From Bradysia coprophila (taxonomy: Eukaryota; Arthropoda; Insecta; Diptera; Sciaridae), in the NCBI RefSeq assembly GCF_014529535.1, contig NW_023503423.1:2032473-2096472 (forward strand): a DNA stretch of 64,000 bases, in the 5' to 3' direction. The notes below the pieces were generated by a model. The model was not told the origin of the DNA. It ran no database searches and saw only the letters and a program-made list of their open reading frames with translations. This document shows, in pieces, positions 10,576 to 22,400 of this stretch. The first letter of the stretch is position 1. Every line of letters begins with the position of its first letter. The position numbers were made by a program, and so were the translations under genes.

Positions 10576-13500
10576 ATGTCGTTCCTAATCAGTAAAAGTT
10601 CATTGATTTTCATTGTAATTTTGATGTGCTCTGAAGGTGAAAGTGAAATCGACACCTTCATTAGGTAAGTTGATGTGGTGATTCGGCTAGAAGATTGGGA
10701 CCGAGTATCAATCATTTTGACACTTTTCAATGTTCCATCAATGTTGAAGATTTTTCCTGAAACTGTTAGGTTGGATTTGGGATGGGTAACGTACTAGTTC
10801 GGACGGTGATTCTTGCGTCGATTTTTAGCCCCGTACGAAGTACGAAGGGGCTTATAGGATTACGATGCCGTGTGTAATTGATGGAATTCGAAGCAGACGG
10901 TAAGGGCAAAGTGTTTGCCTATGTTCATAGATGACGAATCCGCAATACAAATTTGGGCCGTCTGTCCGTCTGTCCGTCTGTCTGTCACGTCGATATCTTG
11001 AGTAAATCAAATCCGATTTCCAAATTTTTTTTCCCTGAAAGATAGTCAAAATAGGAAAAAAAGTTTTTTAAAATCGGGTGAGTGGACCGTGAGTTAGGGC
11101 CTTAGAAGTGAAAAGCTACTAGGGCCCTATGTGTAATTTACATAGAACTCAAGTAAATTTAATCCGTTTTTCGTAATTTTTGTTTTATTTGGAAGGTAAT
11201 CGAACGCCGAATAGAAAGTTGTTGAAAAAAAAATTAAATTTGGGTCCTCGGACTAAGGCCGCTACTAGGGCCCTATGCGTATTTTACATACAACTCGCGT
11301 AAATTTCATCCGTTTTTCGTAATTTTTGTTTCATTTGGAAGGTAATCAAAGGCCGAATAGAATGTTGTTGAAAAAAAATTAAATTTGGGTCCTCGGACTA
11401 AGGCCGCTACTAGGGCCCTATGCGTATTTTACATACAACTCGCGTAAATTTCATCCGTTTTTCGTATTTTTTGTTTCATTTGGAAGGTAATCAAAGGCCG
11501 AATAGAATGTAGTTGGAAAAAAAAATTAAATTTGGATCCTCGGACTGAGGCCGATACTAGGCCCTATGTGTATTTATACTCAATAAATTAAAATTTTAGG
11601 GCTATTTGAAATTTTTGTTTTATTTGAAAGGAACGTCGTACGGGGCTTCGTAATTGCGCTATGCGCAATTTCTAAGATGTACACATTTCATAATAATTTT
11701 ACTTTAACTACTTTAACCGGCGCATAGGCTTACGGTCAAAGTAGGGTGACAGACGCACTAGGGTCACGTACGCAATAGTTATACGGGTTTGTACGGGGCT
11801 CAGTCGCAGCAAACGCTCCGACTGTTCTGATGGCTCGTTTTTTAAACTACTGGACCGTTTATCCTGTCTAATATTTCCAGTTGTAAGCTATTTGTCTAAC
11901 ATGAGACTTAACTCTAACGTCTTACAGACTGACTTCTTCGCTCCAATCAATCGATTGCCGAGATAGTTCTAATCAAACTATTCCTGTCGACATCCAATCC
12001 CGCAACCAACCATTTAGTATAAGTGATCTGTCGAATGGAAGTATCAAAATTGTCTTTGATGAGATTCCACGCGATCACGTTCTCTTAACGTTCAACAGCG
12101 ATCAATCGAATGTGCATGCTAGCAATGACATCGACTGCTGGAGTCCCATCAATGATTCGATGGTTGTGGATAAGTTATACGATGGTGAGACGCAAATGTT
12201 TTGTCTGATGGAAAAGGATGCTAGCACCGTTTCTCCGCTGGACTGTTTGTCTATTTTACCGAGAAATAGTGCGTCAGATTCAGATTCGGTTTGGCTTACT
12301 GAAGATGATAAGTCGTTGGCAATCGGTTTGTTGGTAATGGGACTGGTTATTTGCTTGGGCGTTGGTTTCGCGTTTGGCCTGCTTATTGTGAAGCGGCAAG
12401 CAAAGGCTCAAAATTATGGCAAGCAGAGTGGTTTGGCACGGCCAGATCTGATTTCGTCCGATTGGAGAAGTAGCAAAGCCAATGAATCGTATCCGTACAG
12501 TGACAATGATACGATAAGCGTTGCAAGCGACCAATATGTGGCAGCCGTGAATCCGTCACGTTTTGATTTGATCAAAATGAGATTGGAAAAGTCCGAAAAA
12601 CCAGAGCAGAATGAAGGTCAAAATCAATATGACTTGGAGGACATGCCGTATTCAAAGGTAAAGAAATTTTTCAAGGCGTAGGGCGAGAAAATCGTCATTT
12701 TCTCCACTCTGCTGAAACTTTGAAAAAAGTTGGAAATTACATTTTCTCGGGTGACTTGTGGCCATAGCGTATCCAGCAACAACCCTGAATTGCAATTTCC
12801 AACCTTTTTTTCCATCCTATGGTTTACCCCCCATTTCGAAGTTTCAGCGGACGGAAGCAATGAATATTTGCGCAGCACTGCTTCTAGCATGAACATAGAA
12901 AATATTTGGATGAACTCACAGTAGGCAGAGCGTTTCTTTTGTAACGATAGATGACTTGTTTTCGTTGTATGAGTTGAAGCATACAATACAAACAATCCTA
13001 AGCGGTAGCTCTTATCACTAAAGCCTCCAAAATTGACACTTGCCAATTAAATGTTCATTCTAGGAGCAGTGCTGTGCTATTTGCTGTGAAAAATGTTGTG
13101 CTTATAGAGTTTTCCTCTCTTTCAACTGTTTCGCTATTGTTATAATAGTGGCAAAACAGCTGAAAGTAACGAAAAGAGTGATGAGATTTGGTGACTGCAC
13201 CTCGGGAAAAAGCTGTAAATTGCGTTTTCTCGAGCAAAACAACACCCTTAAATCACAGCACTGCTTCTAGCATGAACATATACTTGGCAAGTGTCGAATT
13301 TGGAGGCTTTAGTGATTCTTTACAAAAGAAACCAGCCTCCGAATATCTTCTATGTTTATGCTAGAAGCTGTGCTGTGCCGGCTGTGCCTTGAATGTAATT
13401 TCATTTTTTTTTTGCTCGGTAAAGAAATAATAGTTTTGTCAATGCTCTCTTAATGAGCGAAGTGCATCGGCAACCACGGGTCACAAATCTTGCGTAGCAG

Positions 13501-13847
13501 CCTAGCAATGCTAAAGGAACATTATGGAATTTGGTAGAACACTTGCAAGATTTCTGACCTCTGAGAACGTCAACTGTCCTTCCATTGCGTCAAGCACTTG
13601 CAGTTTTCTCCGATTTATCAGATTTACATTTTCGTTAAAAGGTTTGTAATTCGCACTCTTTCCACTCATATACAACCAGGCACCATCAGCACCAGAAGGT
13701 TTTCGAGACTCCGGCATATCGACAGGCGGTCCAATTTACGCAATATCGGCGAAAGTAAAGGAACGAAACGATCTGCTAGATAATGTTACTCCCGAAGACC
13801 TGTATCTCTGTGTGGACCACGACGAAAATGCCAAAAAGAATGAATAA
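10576..13847 (+). CDS. Type I single-pass membrane protein, three exons (function unknown)
   Basis: Inferred coding exons are 10576-10664, 11928-12657 and 13680-13847. The junctions (donors GTAAGT and GTAAAG; acceptors TTACAG and CAACCAG) keep the frame and give 328 residues. Residues 1-23 form a signal peptide. The ectodomain has a few Cys and N-glycosylation sequons (NQT, NGS, NDS). A strong membrane helix lies at about 161-184, followed by KRQ and an acidic, Ser/Tyr-rich cytoplasmic tail. The reading frame through the exon 2 donor ends at 12681 after VKKFFKA, which would be a retained-intron form. Exon 3 is clearly coding (GGPIYAISAKVKER, then TPEDLYLC). Intron 1 holds repeat R1 copy 2. 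I do not recognise the family; receptor or adhesion roles are only guesses. Confidence 0.72.
10822..11844. mobile_element. Repeat R1, copy 2, inside intron 1 of the membrane-protein gene
   Basis: About 1.02 kb with the same termini as the copy at 2896-8604. It has four of the 146-bp units and no LINE, so it shows the pre-insertion state of the RTE target (ACACATTTCATAATAAT near 11681). It is in the same orientation as the host gene. Confidence 0.85.
12700..13420. repeat. Overlapping inverted repeats in intron 2 of the membrane-protein gene
   Basis: The segment near 13012-13077 (AAGCCTCCAAAATTGACAC, then GCAGTGCTGTG) pairs with 13255-13322 (CAGCACTGCTTCTAGC, then TTTGGAGGCTTTAGTGAT). Further related ends lie near 12880 and 13350. 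A second pair links GCTGAAACTTTG at 12710 with CGAAGTTTCAGCGG at 12838. The phrase TTTTCTCGGGTGA also recurs at 61052. They are probably decayed, nested MITEs. Confidence 0.6.
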
Positions 13848-13958
13848 AATGCCGGCAAACAGTAGACACAGTTGTGAGAACTACAATACTATAAATCGTA
13901 TACTAAATTTAATGAAATCAAATTTTGGGTTTTATTCATTGTTCGAAGTGATTTTCAG

Positions 13959-13964
13959 AATAAA
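13959..13964 (+). terminator. Polyadenylation signal of the membrane-protein gene
   Basis: AATAAA lies 112 bases after the exon 3 stop. Another AATAAA overlaps the stop codon itself (13843-13848), so the position of the real signal is uncertain. Confidence 0.5.
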
Positions 13965-14310
13965 TTGATTTAACGTGGTGACAAGCGTTATGGACATTTA
14001 ACATTGGTAAAACTTTCAGTCAAGGGAATAATTGATTTTTGCTCCTATAAATTGGCCTGTAGGCCTAAAAATAATTGATTTTTTCGGGCCGCCCTATAAT
14101 CCTCAATTGCTTAGGTCTAAAACGTCTCTATGTACTGTCTTGCACACAATATAGACTGTATGTCCACCGAGTTGATGATTTTTAACGATTACAAGCCAAA
14201 AAATTCTTAGTGAAAGATCATGTCCGGAGCGTTAGCGGAGGACTTGACGCAGTCTAACTTCCAAAAAAAGAACGAAGAAAATTTTTTGAGACGCGGCAAC
14301 TATGTATACC

Positions 14311-15322
14311 AACAAAAATCTCTTCGAGAAAAGTGTGACGCAGTCTTTGAAATACAATTTCTAAAATGAATGATATCGCTAGAGTTGACGCTTTCAGCTT
14401 CGTTACGCAAAAATTAAATTTTACACCCAATTTTAGTTCAAACAAGCTGGCTTAGTTTTTCTCATCATCTGCCAAATAATTTTTTACCAAAAAAATTTGA
14501 CTGGAAACAACCAAAATTTTACCAAAAAAATCTGCGTCGCAAAGTGGCAGATGTTCAGGAACAGACCTACAAGAAAATTTATCTTATATTATTTAAAAAA
14601 TTGGGGCAGATTCGTTTGAGCTAGAGTGATTAGAGTGACCAAATTTTGAGCTACTCGAGCGTAGGATGAAAGGACTAATACTTTTGCGATTATGAGAGAT
14701 AGAGAGTTACTTTCTTCGGCAAAGTCTCAGAGTTTTACGAGTAGAACAGAAGGGCATTTGTGAAAAATGTCGAAAGTTGGAAATGGGTGGGTCAATTGGG
14801 GTTTTGGAGATATTTCTTGAATGGTGGCAGATAGAGAATTACTTTCTTCGTCAAATTTTCGAATTTCGTCAAATTTTCGATTTTCGTCAGATTTCGAATT
14901 TCGTCAAATTTTCGAATTTCGTCAAATTTTCGATTTTCGTCAAATTTTCGATTTTCGTCAAATTTTCGATTTTCGTCAAATTTTCGAATTTTGTTAAATT
15001 TCGTCAAAATTTTCGAATTTCGTCAAATTTTCGAATTTTGTCAAATATTCAAATTTTGCCAAATTTCCGAATTTCTGTTATAAACTGTTACAAAAAGCAG
15101 ATTTTTTTGGCAAAATTTTGGTTGTTTCCAGTCAAATTTTTTTTTGGTAAAAATTATTTGGCCGATGATGAGAAAACCTAAGCCAGCTTGTTTGAACTAA
15201 AATTGGGTGATAAATTTAATTTTTGCGTTACGAAGCTGAAAGCGTCAACTCTATCGATATCATTCATTTTAGAAATTGTACTTCAAAGACTGCGTCACAC
15301 TTTTCTCGAAGAGATTTTTGTT
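14311..15322. mobile_element. Foldback element with a minisatellite core
   Basis: The left arm 14311-14537 and right arm 15099-15322 are imperfect inverted copies (AACAAAAATCTCTTCGAG at one end, CTCGAAGAGATTTTTGTT at the other). Arm phrases such as TGACGCAGTCTT, TGATATCGCTAGAGTTGACG and GTTACGCAAAA resemble family A MITEs, so this is a distant relative with a longer centre. Confidence 0.7.
14852..15075. repeat. TTTCGAATTTCGTCAAA minisatellite
   Basis: About 13 tandem units of 16-18 bases alternating TTTCGAATTTCGTCAAA and TTTCGATTTTCGTCAAA, in the loop of the foldback at 14311-15322. Open frames through it (Phe/Val/Lys repeats) are an effect of the unit length. Confidence 0.9.
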
Positions 15323-15529
15323 GGGATATTTCGTACTGAAAAACCATATTTTTCACTTTTGACCGAACTTTTCGGCCCCACCTGTAATTTCTACATAAAA
15401 GTCGTCTTCAGAGAAAATACGCAGAATTCAGTTTCCTATAACATTGCCGAAGAAACTTTTCGTCGAAATTTTGAAATTCATGCAGTAAAATATCGAAACA
15501 TGAAAAAAGTCAGAATTTGGGCCAAAAAC

Positions 15530-15605
15530 CGACTGATATCTCGAGAATGACCAGGAACTCAGCCTGGCACCCGAACATTCCGTAATCAGGGCACTAAAAA
15601 GCCAC
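15530..15605. repeat. Dispersed repeat segment, second copy at 60468-60545
   Basis: The stretch starting GACTGATATCTCGAGAATG and running through AACTCAGCCTGGCACCCGAA is almost identical to 60468-60545. Its borders and class are not visible. Confidence 0.75.
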
Positions 15606-15760
15606 CAAGAACAATCATCAAACTTTGCGCACCGTCGATGGACACGGGATGTTCTGTGGCCCTTGACTAAATGTCGTTTCTCGATTTCTGGTCATGTCCA
15701 GATTTCCCGGTATTCTCGACACAAAGGATACACATGATTTGCACACGCGAATACATACAA

Positions 15761-15872
15761 TCGCTAAACCGAACTGGTGTGCATACGTTATTTTGCACCA
15801 GCTGGTCACATACAATTCCAAATGGGACCAGCTGGTGCAAAATAACGTATGCACACCAGTTCGGTTTAGCGA
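15761..15872. repeat. Perfect palindrome, 46-bp arms
   Basis: Arms 15761-15806 and 15827-15872 are exact reverse complements (46 of 46) around a 20-base loop. The inner arm ends ACCAGCTGGT are themselves palindromic. No target duplication is obvious. Perfect arms indicate a young element or one kept identical by gene conversion. Confidence 0.9.
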
Positions 15873-15888
15873 TTTGACAAATAAAATA

Positions 15889-15977
15889 CAGAGAAATGAT
15901 AAGTTGGTACGCCTGTGGCGAGATAGAAATAACTTCCTTCTATCTCGCCACAGCCGTACCAACTTATCATTTCTCTG
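15889..15977. mobile_element. 89-bp hAT-like MITE with 8-bp target duplication
   Basis: The element runs from CAGAGAAATG to CATTTCTCTG, with 40-bp arms differing at one position. It is flanked by ATAAAATA at 15881-15888 and 15978-15985. The CAG...CTG ends and 8-bp duplication fit the hAT superfamily. It is one of the shortest complete elements in the window. Confidence 0.88.
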
Positions 15978-16195
15978 ATAAAATACCTTTCATCTCCACT
16001 GGAGACTTTTCAGTTGACGTTAAAGGAATTATCCCGCAGCTCCCTGGCATGATTTGTTGAAGAATGAAAATAGTGTTGGAATTGTGAGACGTTGCAAAGT
16101 ACATTATCAATCGACGGAGTGGTGATGCACCGAGTGGAGTGAATGGTAATAAAAGACAGAATCAAATTTCTGAAACAAAATCTAACAAAAAATTG

Positions 16196-16201
16196 TTTAT
16201 T
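16196..16201 (-). terminator. Likely polyadenylation signal of pyruvate carboxylase
   Basis: TTTATT on the plus strand reads AATAAA on the minus strand, about 260 bases downstream of the stop codon at 16460-16462. Confidence 0.5.
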
Positions 16202-16459
16202 ACAAATAATTTTAAATTGTGCATCCTCGGCCTAGCCGCTACGCATACACAAAACCCCCAAATACAAAAATATCGCTAAAACGAAAATTTAAAGAGCAAA
16301 CATTTGTAAAAAAGAAAATAATTTTCCATGATTCATGATTGCTCAACAAAATCGATTTTTTTTCTTGTAAAAATTAAAAATTACGAGCTAAGCCAATGGG
16401 ATAAGGAATTTTAAGAAATCGAATTCGTTTTTTTTTTAAACAATTTGAGTCGACTTTGT

Positions 16460-19400
16460 CTACTCAATAACTACAATTAAGTCTTCGCCCTCTAGTTTCA
16501 TGCCATTGCTAATTTCTAATGATTTTATTGTACCGGCTCTCGGTGCCTGAACGACCATTTCCATTTTCATTGCAGACAGAACCACCAACGGTTGACCCTT
16601 TTCGACATGATCGCCAACCTTAACGCGGATATCTGAAAAGTAAAATCGCCAGGCATCAGAACACAGTCGAAAAACTCAAAAAAATTTAAAAACTTACCAA
16701 TAACAGTTCCAGGCATTGGAGCTCCCACTTCGTCCTTGCTACCCTTCGTTGCCTTTGGATGGAAAGCCACGTCCTAAACGAAATTTTTGTTTGATTTTGT
16801 GTTGAGCATAAAAGTTATTTTGGTTTCCCAGTTACCTTGGTCGCCTCCTTGTCTCTGATGAACACAGATCTCAATTGCCCGTTCAGTTCGAAAAATACTT
16901 CCTTCTCGCCGTTCGCCGTTAAATCTTCTGCCATGGCCAGTGTTTTGATGCCCAATGTTTTGCCCTTTTCAATCGTCACCTCGAACTCTTCGCCCACTTT
17001 CGGTCCCACCAGGAAGATTCTCGTTTCCAGCTTGTCGACCGGACCGTATTGATCGCGGAAATTCAAGTAGTCTTTGGTCACTTGCGGATACAGAGCCGCT
17101 GACATAACATCACGATCGGTGGCCTTCGGATACGTTTCTTTGATCTCGGCTCGCAATTTGTCGAAATCTAATGGTGGCAACGATGCTCCCGGTCGACCTT
17201 CAACGCGTGGCATATCTTTTAGCACTCGGGATCGGAATGGTTCGGGGAATCCGCCGTGTGGAATGCCAATGGCTCCTTGAAGAAATTCTACCACCGATTT
17301 CGGGAACGAAAGTTCTTCAGCCTTTTCGATCACATCGCTTGCGGACAGATGATTTTGTACCATAAATTGAGCCAAATCGCCCACAACCTTCGACGATGGT
17401 GTCACTTTGATAATGTCTCCCAACAGCAAGTTCGCTTCTTTGTACGCCTTCTTCACATCTTCGAAGAAATCGCCGAGGCCGAGAGAATAGGCCTGGAACT
17501 GTAGATTGGTGTATTGGCCTCCAGGAATTTCGTTCATGTACACATCAGCGTTTCCGGACTTCATTGTGGTGGCGCACTCGAACGGTCCGTACAACGTTCT
17601 GAAATTCAAAATCAATTTTCAGCAAAGCGAACGGCAGAAATGCTACGAATGGATTTGGTCACCTGGTCTGTTCCCAATACGCCGAATATTCGGATATGTC
17701 GGCCAAGTTGAATCCGGTGTCTAATGGTGTGCCTTGCAGTGAAGCAACAATAGCTCCCATACTGGGTTGAGACGTGCAACCAGACATTGAGTCCACAGCC
17801 ACATCGACAACGTCAGCACCAGCTTCTGCACAAGCTAACATGCTAGCAACTCCTGCGCCAGAAGTGTCGTGTGTATGAATGTGTATCGGTACATTGGGGT
17901 GGTTTGCACGGATAGCACCTACCAAAAGTCTGAAACACAAAATGTTGGCTGTGTATACCAACGCTGACTAGTGGAACTGCGTAAATGTTCTTACTTTGCA
18001 GCAGTGGGTTTCAACAAGCCAGCCATATCTTTGATGCAAAGAACATGAGTTCCGGCTTTCACCAGCTCATCGGCCAGATTGGTGTAATATTTCAGATCGT
18101 ATTTGGTTTTCGTCGGATCGCTGACATCGCCAGTGTACGATATGGCTGCTTCGACAATACCACCAGCCTTTGCAGCTGCTTCCATTCCAAGAATTAAATT
18201 CGGGAGATAATTCAACGAGTCGAACACTCGGAAGATATCCATTCCAACTTGAACCTACGACCAGGTGAACTTAGACGAACAGTCGGCAGAAAATCAAGCG
18301 AAAATTCTTACCGACAAATCGCAGAACTTGTAAACCACATTGTCCGGATAGTTGGTATAGCCGACAGCATTAGCACCTCGCAACAACATTTGGAAGGGAA
18401 TGTTCGGAATTCGATTTCGCATATCCTCTAAACGTTCCCATGGACATTCGTGCAAAAAGCGCAACGAAACATCGAACGTTGCTCCGCCCCAATTTTCCAG
18501 CGAATACAAATTGTTGAAATTGTGAGCGACGAACGGCGAGATTTTCAGCAGATCGTGAGTACGGACTCGTGTGGCCAGCAGCGATTGATGAGCGTCACGG
18601 AACGTTGTGTCCATCAGCAGAAGCTGCTTCTTTCCGCGAACTGCTTTGGCAAATGCCTCAGGACCTTGCTTTTTGTAGATTTCGCGTAGTCCGGCCGGTG
18701 GGTCTGTCACTGTAGTAAAGGGAAATGGAAAAATTTTAATTTTATCGATTTGGACGCTTTCGTTAAGTGTCATTCTGTGTGTAATTGTAGGATCAGCAGC
18801 ACTGTCTGTAAGTAACGTTTCTACCAATTTCGTAAAGCGCCTGAGAAGAAGCTAAGAAGTGATGGTATAATAGCAAATGAAGCAGCTGCACTGATACCGA
18901 TTCCAAAATGAGTCAGAAAAATGTATTCCAAACTGTTTGGAGGCAGTGCTTGACAAAAGGGGATGGGTCAAGTTTAGGCATGGGCGATAATGAAAATGAT
19001 TATCGATAATTATCAATTATCGATAATCGATAATTATCGACTTTTTTCATCGAAAATTATCAAAAAAATATCGATAATCGATAATTATTGATATTTTGAT
19101 AATTATCAAGATATCGATAATTCGATATATCGATATTTCGGTCCGAAAATCCGATATTTATCGATATATTCCGATATATCGGTATATTATCATGAATTTT
19201 CAGATAAATATCAAAATATCGATATTTTGATAATTATCGAATTTCGATATTTTGATAATTATCGATAATTATTAAATTATCGATAACGATATGATTAATC
19301 GATTATCGATAATTTTGAACGCCTCCCATCCCTAGTCAAGTTACGCGAACTTCGCAGAATAAAATTTCGATATAAAACGAGGCGAAATAAATATCATTCA

Positions 19401-22400
19401 CTGTTGTCGTACGGTAAGTGTCAGATGAGTTGTAAGGTAGGCATGGGCGATAATGATAATGATTATCGATAGTTATCGATAATCGATAATTATCGACTTT
19501 TAAAACATTTTATTAAAATCATTCATGTAACATACGGGTTGTAACGACTTTTTTTATCGAAAAATATCAAAAAAATATCGATAATCGATAATTATGGATA
19601 TTTTGATAGTTATCAAGATATCGATAATTAGATATATCGATATTTCGGTCCGAAAATCCGATATTTATTGATATATTTTGATATAACGGTATATTATCAT
19701 GAATTTTCAGATAAATATCAAAATATCGATATTTTGATAATTATCGATAATTATTAAATTATCGATAACGATATGATTAATCGATTATCGATAATTTCTT
19801 TCGATTGATATTATCGATAATTTTGAGCGTCTCCCATCCCTAGTCTCAATCGGCTTACATCGTAGAGTACCCGTCAAAATGCACATTGTAAAAGCTACAG
19901 GTAAACAATAATCCTCGAAATTTTTCAAAATTTATAAATTTTTAGAAATTTTTATTTAGATTTTAACAAATTCTTAAGAGCAATAGACCATTTGCAAATT
20001 GGTAGCCTACATTTAGGCGGAAAAATATTATATTTTTTGATGATTTCTCCGAACTAAAACTTTTTTTGAAAAAGTAAAACCATTAAAGCCCGGAAAAATG
20101 TGTTACTTTTATGAAAAATTGGTTTGTGGGTCATAACTTAAGCCACTTGGAGAAACCTGTGCCGATTACATAAATTTACAAAACTGCAAAGGTTACTCCG
20201 AGTGGGACAACTTATCACCCACAAACCAATTTTCCTTTAACATATTTTAGTGTGCTTTAATGGTTCAACTTCTTCAAAAAAAAAAGATTTTGGTTCAGCC
20301 TAAATGTAGGCTACAAATTTGCAAAGAGTCAATTGATCTTGAGTAATCTTTACTTGGGAAATTTGTAGCCTACATTTGGAAACAAAAATGTTATATTTTT
20401 GATGATATTTTGCACTCGCCTCGCTTCCTTCCTGGAAAATGTAAAAACATCGTTTGGTGTTGAAATGTGTTAGATTTGAATAACAAATTGACAAATTTTG
20501 AGTTTTCTGGACCTCGGTCAAACCTAACACATTTCAACACCAAACGATGTTTCTAGTATTTCCAAAAAGGATGCGAGTGCAAAATTATCATAAAAAATTA
20601 AACATGTTTGTGCCAAATGTAGGCTACAAATTTGCCAAGTGAAGATTCCTCTTAAGAGGCATCGATGCTTTGCTAAAATTGCAGCCTACATTTGCGTGTC
20701 TCGTATTACATTTTTGATGATACCTTTTCATCAGAATTAATTTTCAAAAATGTACGACCGTAATAATGACCACGAATGTGTTAGCTTTGAATAAAAATTA
20801 GTTTTGATTGTAGTCGTTCAACCGGCTTTGAGAAACGTGAGCAGTTTAGCAAAATTTTCATAAACTGCTGACTTTTCACAGAGCTGATCAAACTACTGCG
20901 ACCAAAAGTGTTTTGTTTTTAAAGCTAACACATTACTGGTTGTTATCGCGATCGAACATTTTTGTAAATGAATTCTGACGGATAGAGATCCTCAAAAGTA
21001 AACTAAAATCTTGTATTTAAAAAAACGCCCAAATGTATGCTTTTCAGTAAAACATCGATGCCTCTTAAGAGCGCTCACCCCTTGGCAATTTTCTAGCCTA
21101 CATTTGTGCGCAAAAATATTCGTTTTTTCATTATTTCTCTGAACCAAAATCTTTTTTTGAAAAAGTAAAACCATTAAAGCACGCAAAAATGTATTACTTT
21201 TAAGGGAAAAATTGGTTTGTGGTCGATAACTTAACCCACTTGGAGAAACCTTTGCAAAACACATAAATTTACACATTTGCAAAGGTTTCTCCAAATGGAA
21301 TAAAGTTATCATCCACAAATCAATTTTTTCCTTTAAAAGTAACACATTTTTGCATGCTTTAATGGTCTTACTTTTTCAAAAAATGATTTTGGTTCAGAGA
21401 AATCATCAAAAAACGAATATTTTTGCGCACAAATGTAGGCTAGAAAATTGCCAAGTGAAGATTCCTCTTAAGAGGCATCGATGCTTTGCTAAAATTGCAG
21501 CCTACATTTGCGTGTCTCGTATTACATTTTTGATGATACCTTTTCATCAGAATTAATTTTCAAAAATGTACGACCGTAATAATGACCACGAATGTGTTAG
21601 CTTTGAATAAAAATTAGTTTTGATTGTAGTCGTTCAACCGGCTTTGAGAAACGTGAGCAGTTTAGCAAAATTTTCATAAACTGCTGACTTTTCACAGAGC
21701 TGATCAAACTACTGCGACCAAAAGTGTTTTGTTTTTAAAGCTAACACATTACTGGTTGTTATCGCGATCGAACATTTTTGTAAATGAATTCTGACGGATA
21801 GAGATCCTCAAAAGTAAACTAAAATCTTGTATTTAAAAAAACGCCCAAATGTATGCTTTTCAGTAAAACATCGATGCCTCTTAAGAGCGCTCACCCCTTG
21901 GCAATTTTCTAGCCTACATTTGTGCGCAAAAATATTCGTTTTTTCATTATTTCTCTGAACCAAAATCTTTTTTTGAAAAAGTAAAACCATTAAAGCACGC
22001 AAAAATGTATTACTTTTAAGGGAAAAATTGGTTTGTGGTCGATAACTTAACCCACTTGGAGAAACCTTTGCAGAACACATAAATTTACACATTTGCAAAG
22101 GTTTCTCCAAGTGGAATAAGTTATCATCCACAAACCAATTTTTCCCTTAAAATTAACACATTTTTGCATGCCATAAGAGGCATCGGTGCTTTGCTGAAAA
22201 GCATACATTAGGGCGATTTTTAAATACTGTATTTTAGTTTACTTTTGATGATATCTTTCCATCAGAATCCTTTTTGAAAAATGTACGACCGCAATTCCGA
22301 CCACGAGTATGGTAGCTTTCAATACTTGAATATTCATTTGGTTGTAGCAGTTTGACCGGCTCTGAGAAACGTGAGCAGTTTATGAAAATTTCGTTAAACT

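Noticed and set aside
16837..18689. Plus-strand frames across the pyruvate carboxylase exons
   Set aside because: They are antisense shadows of conserved minus-strand exons.
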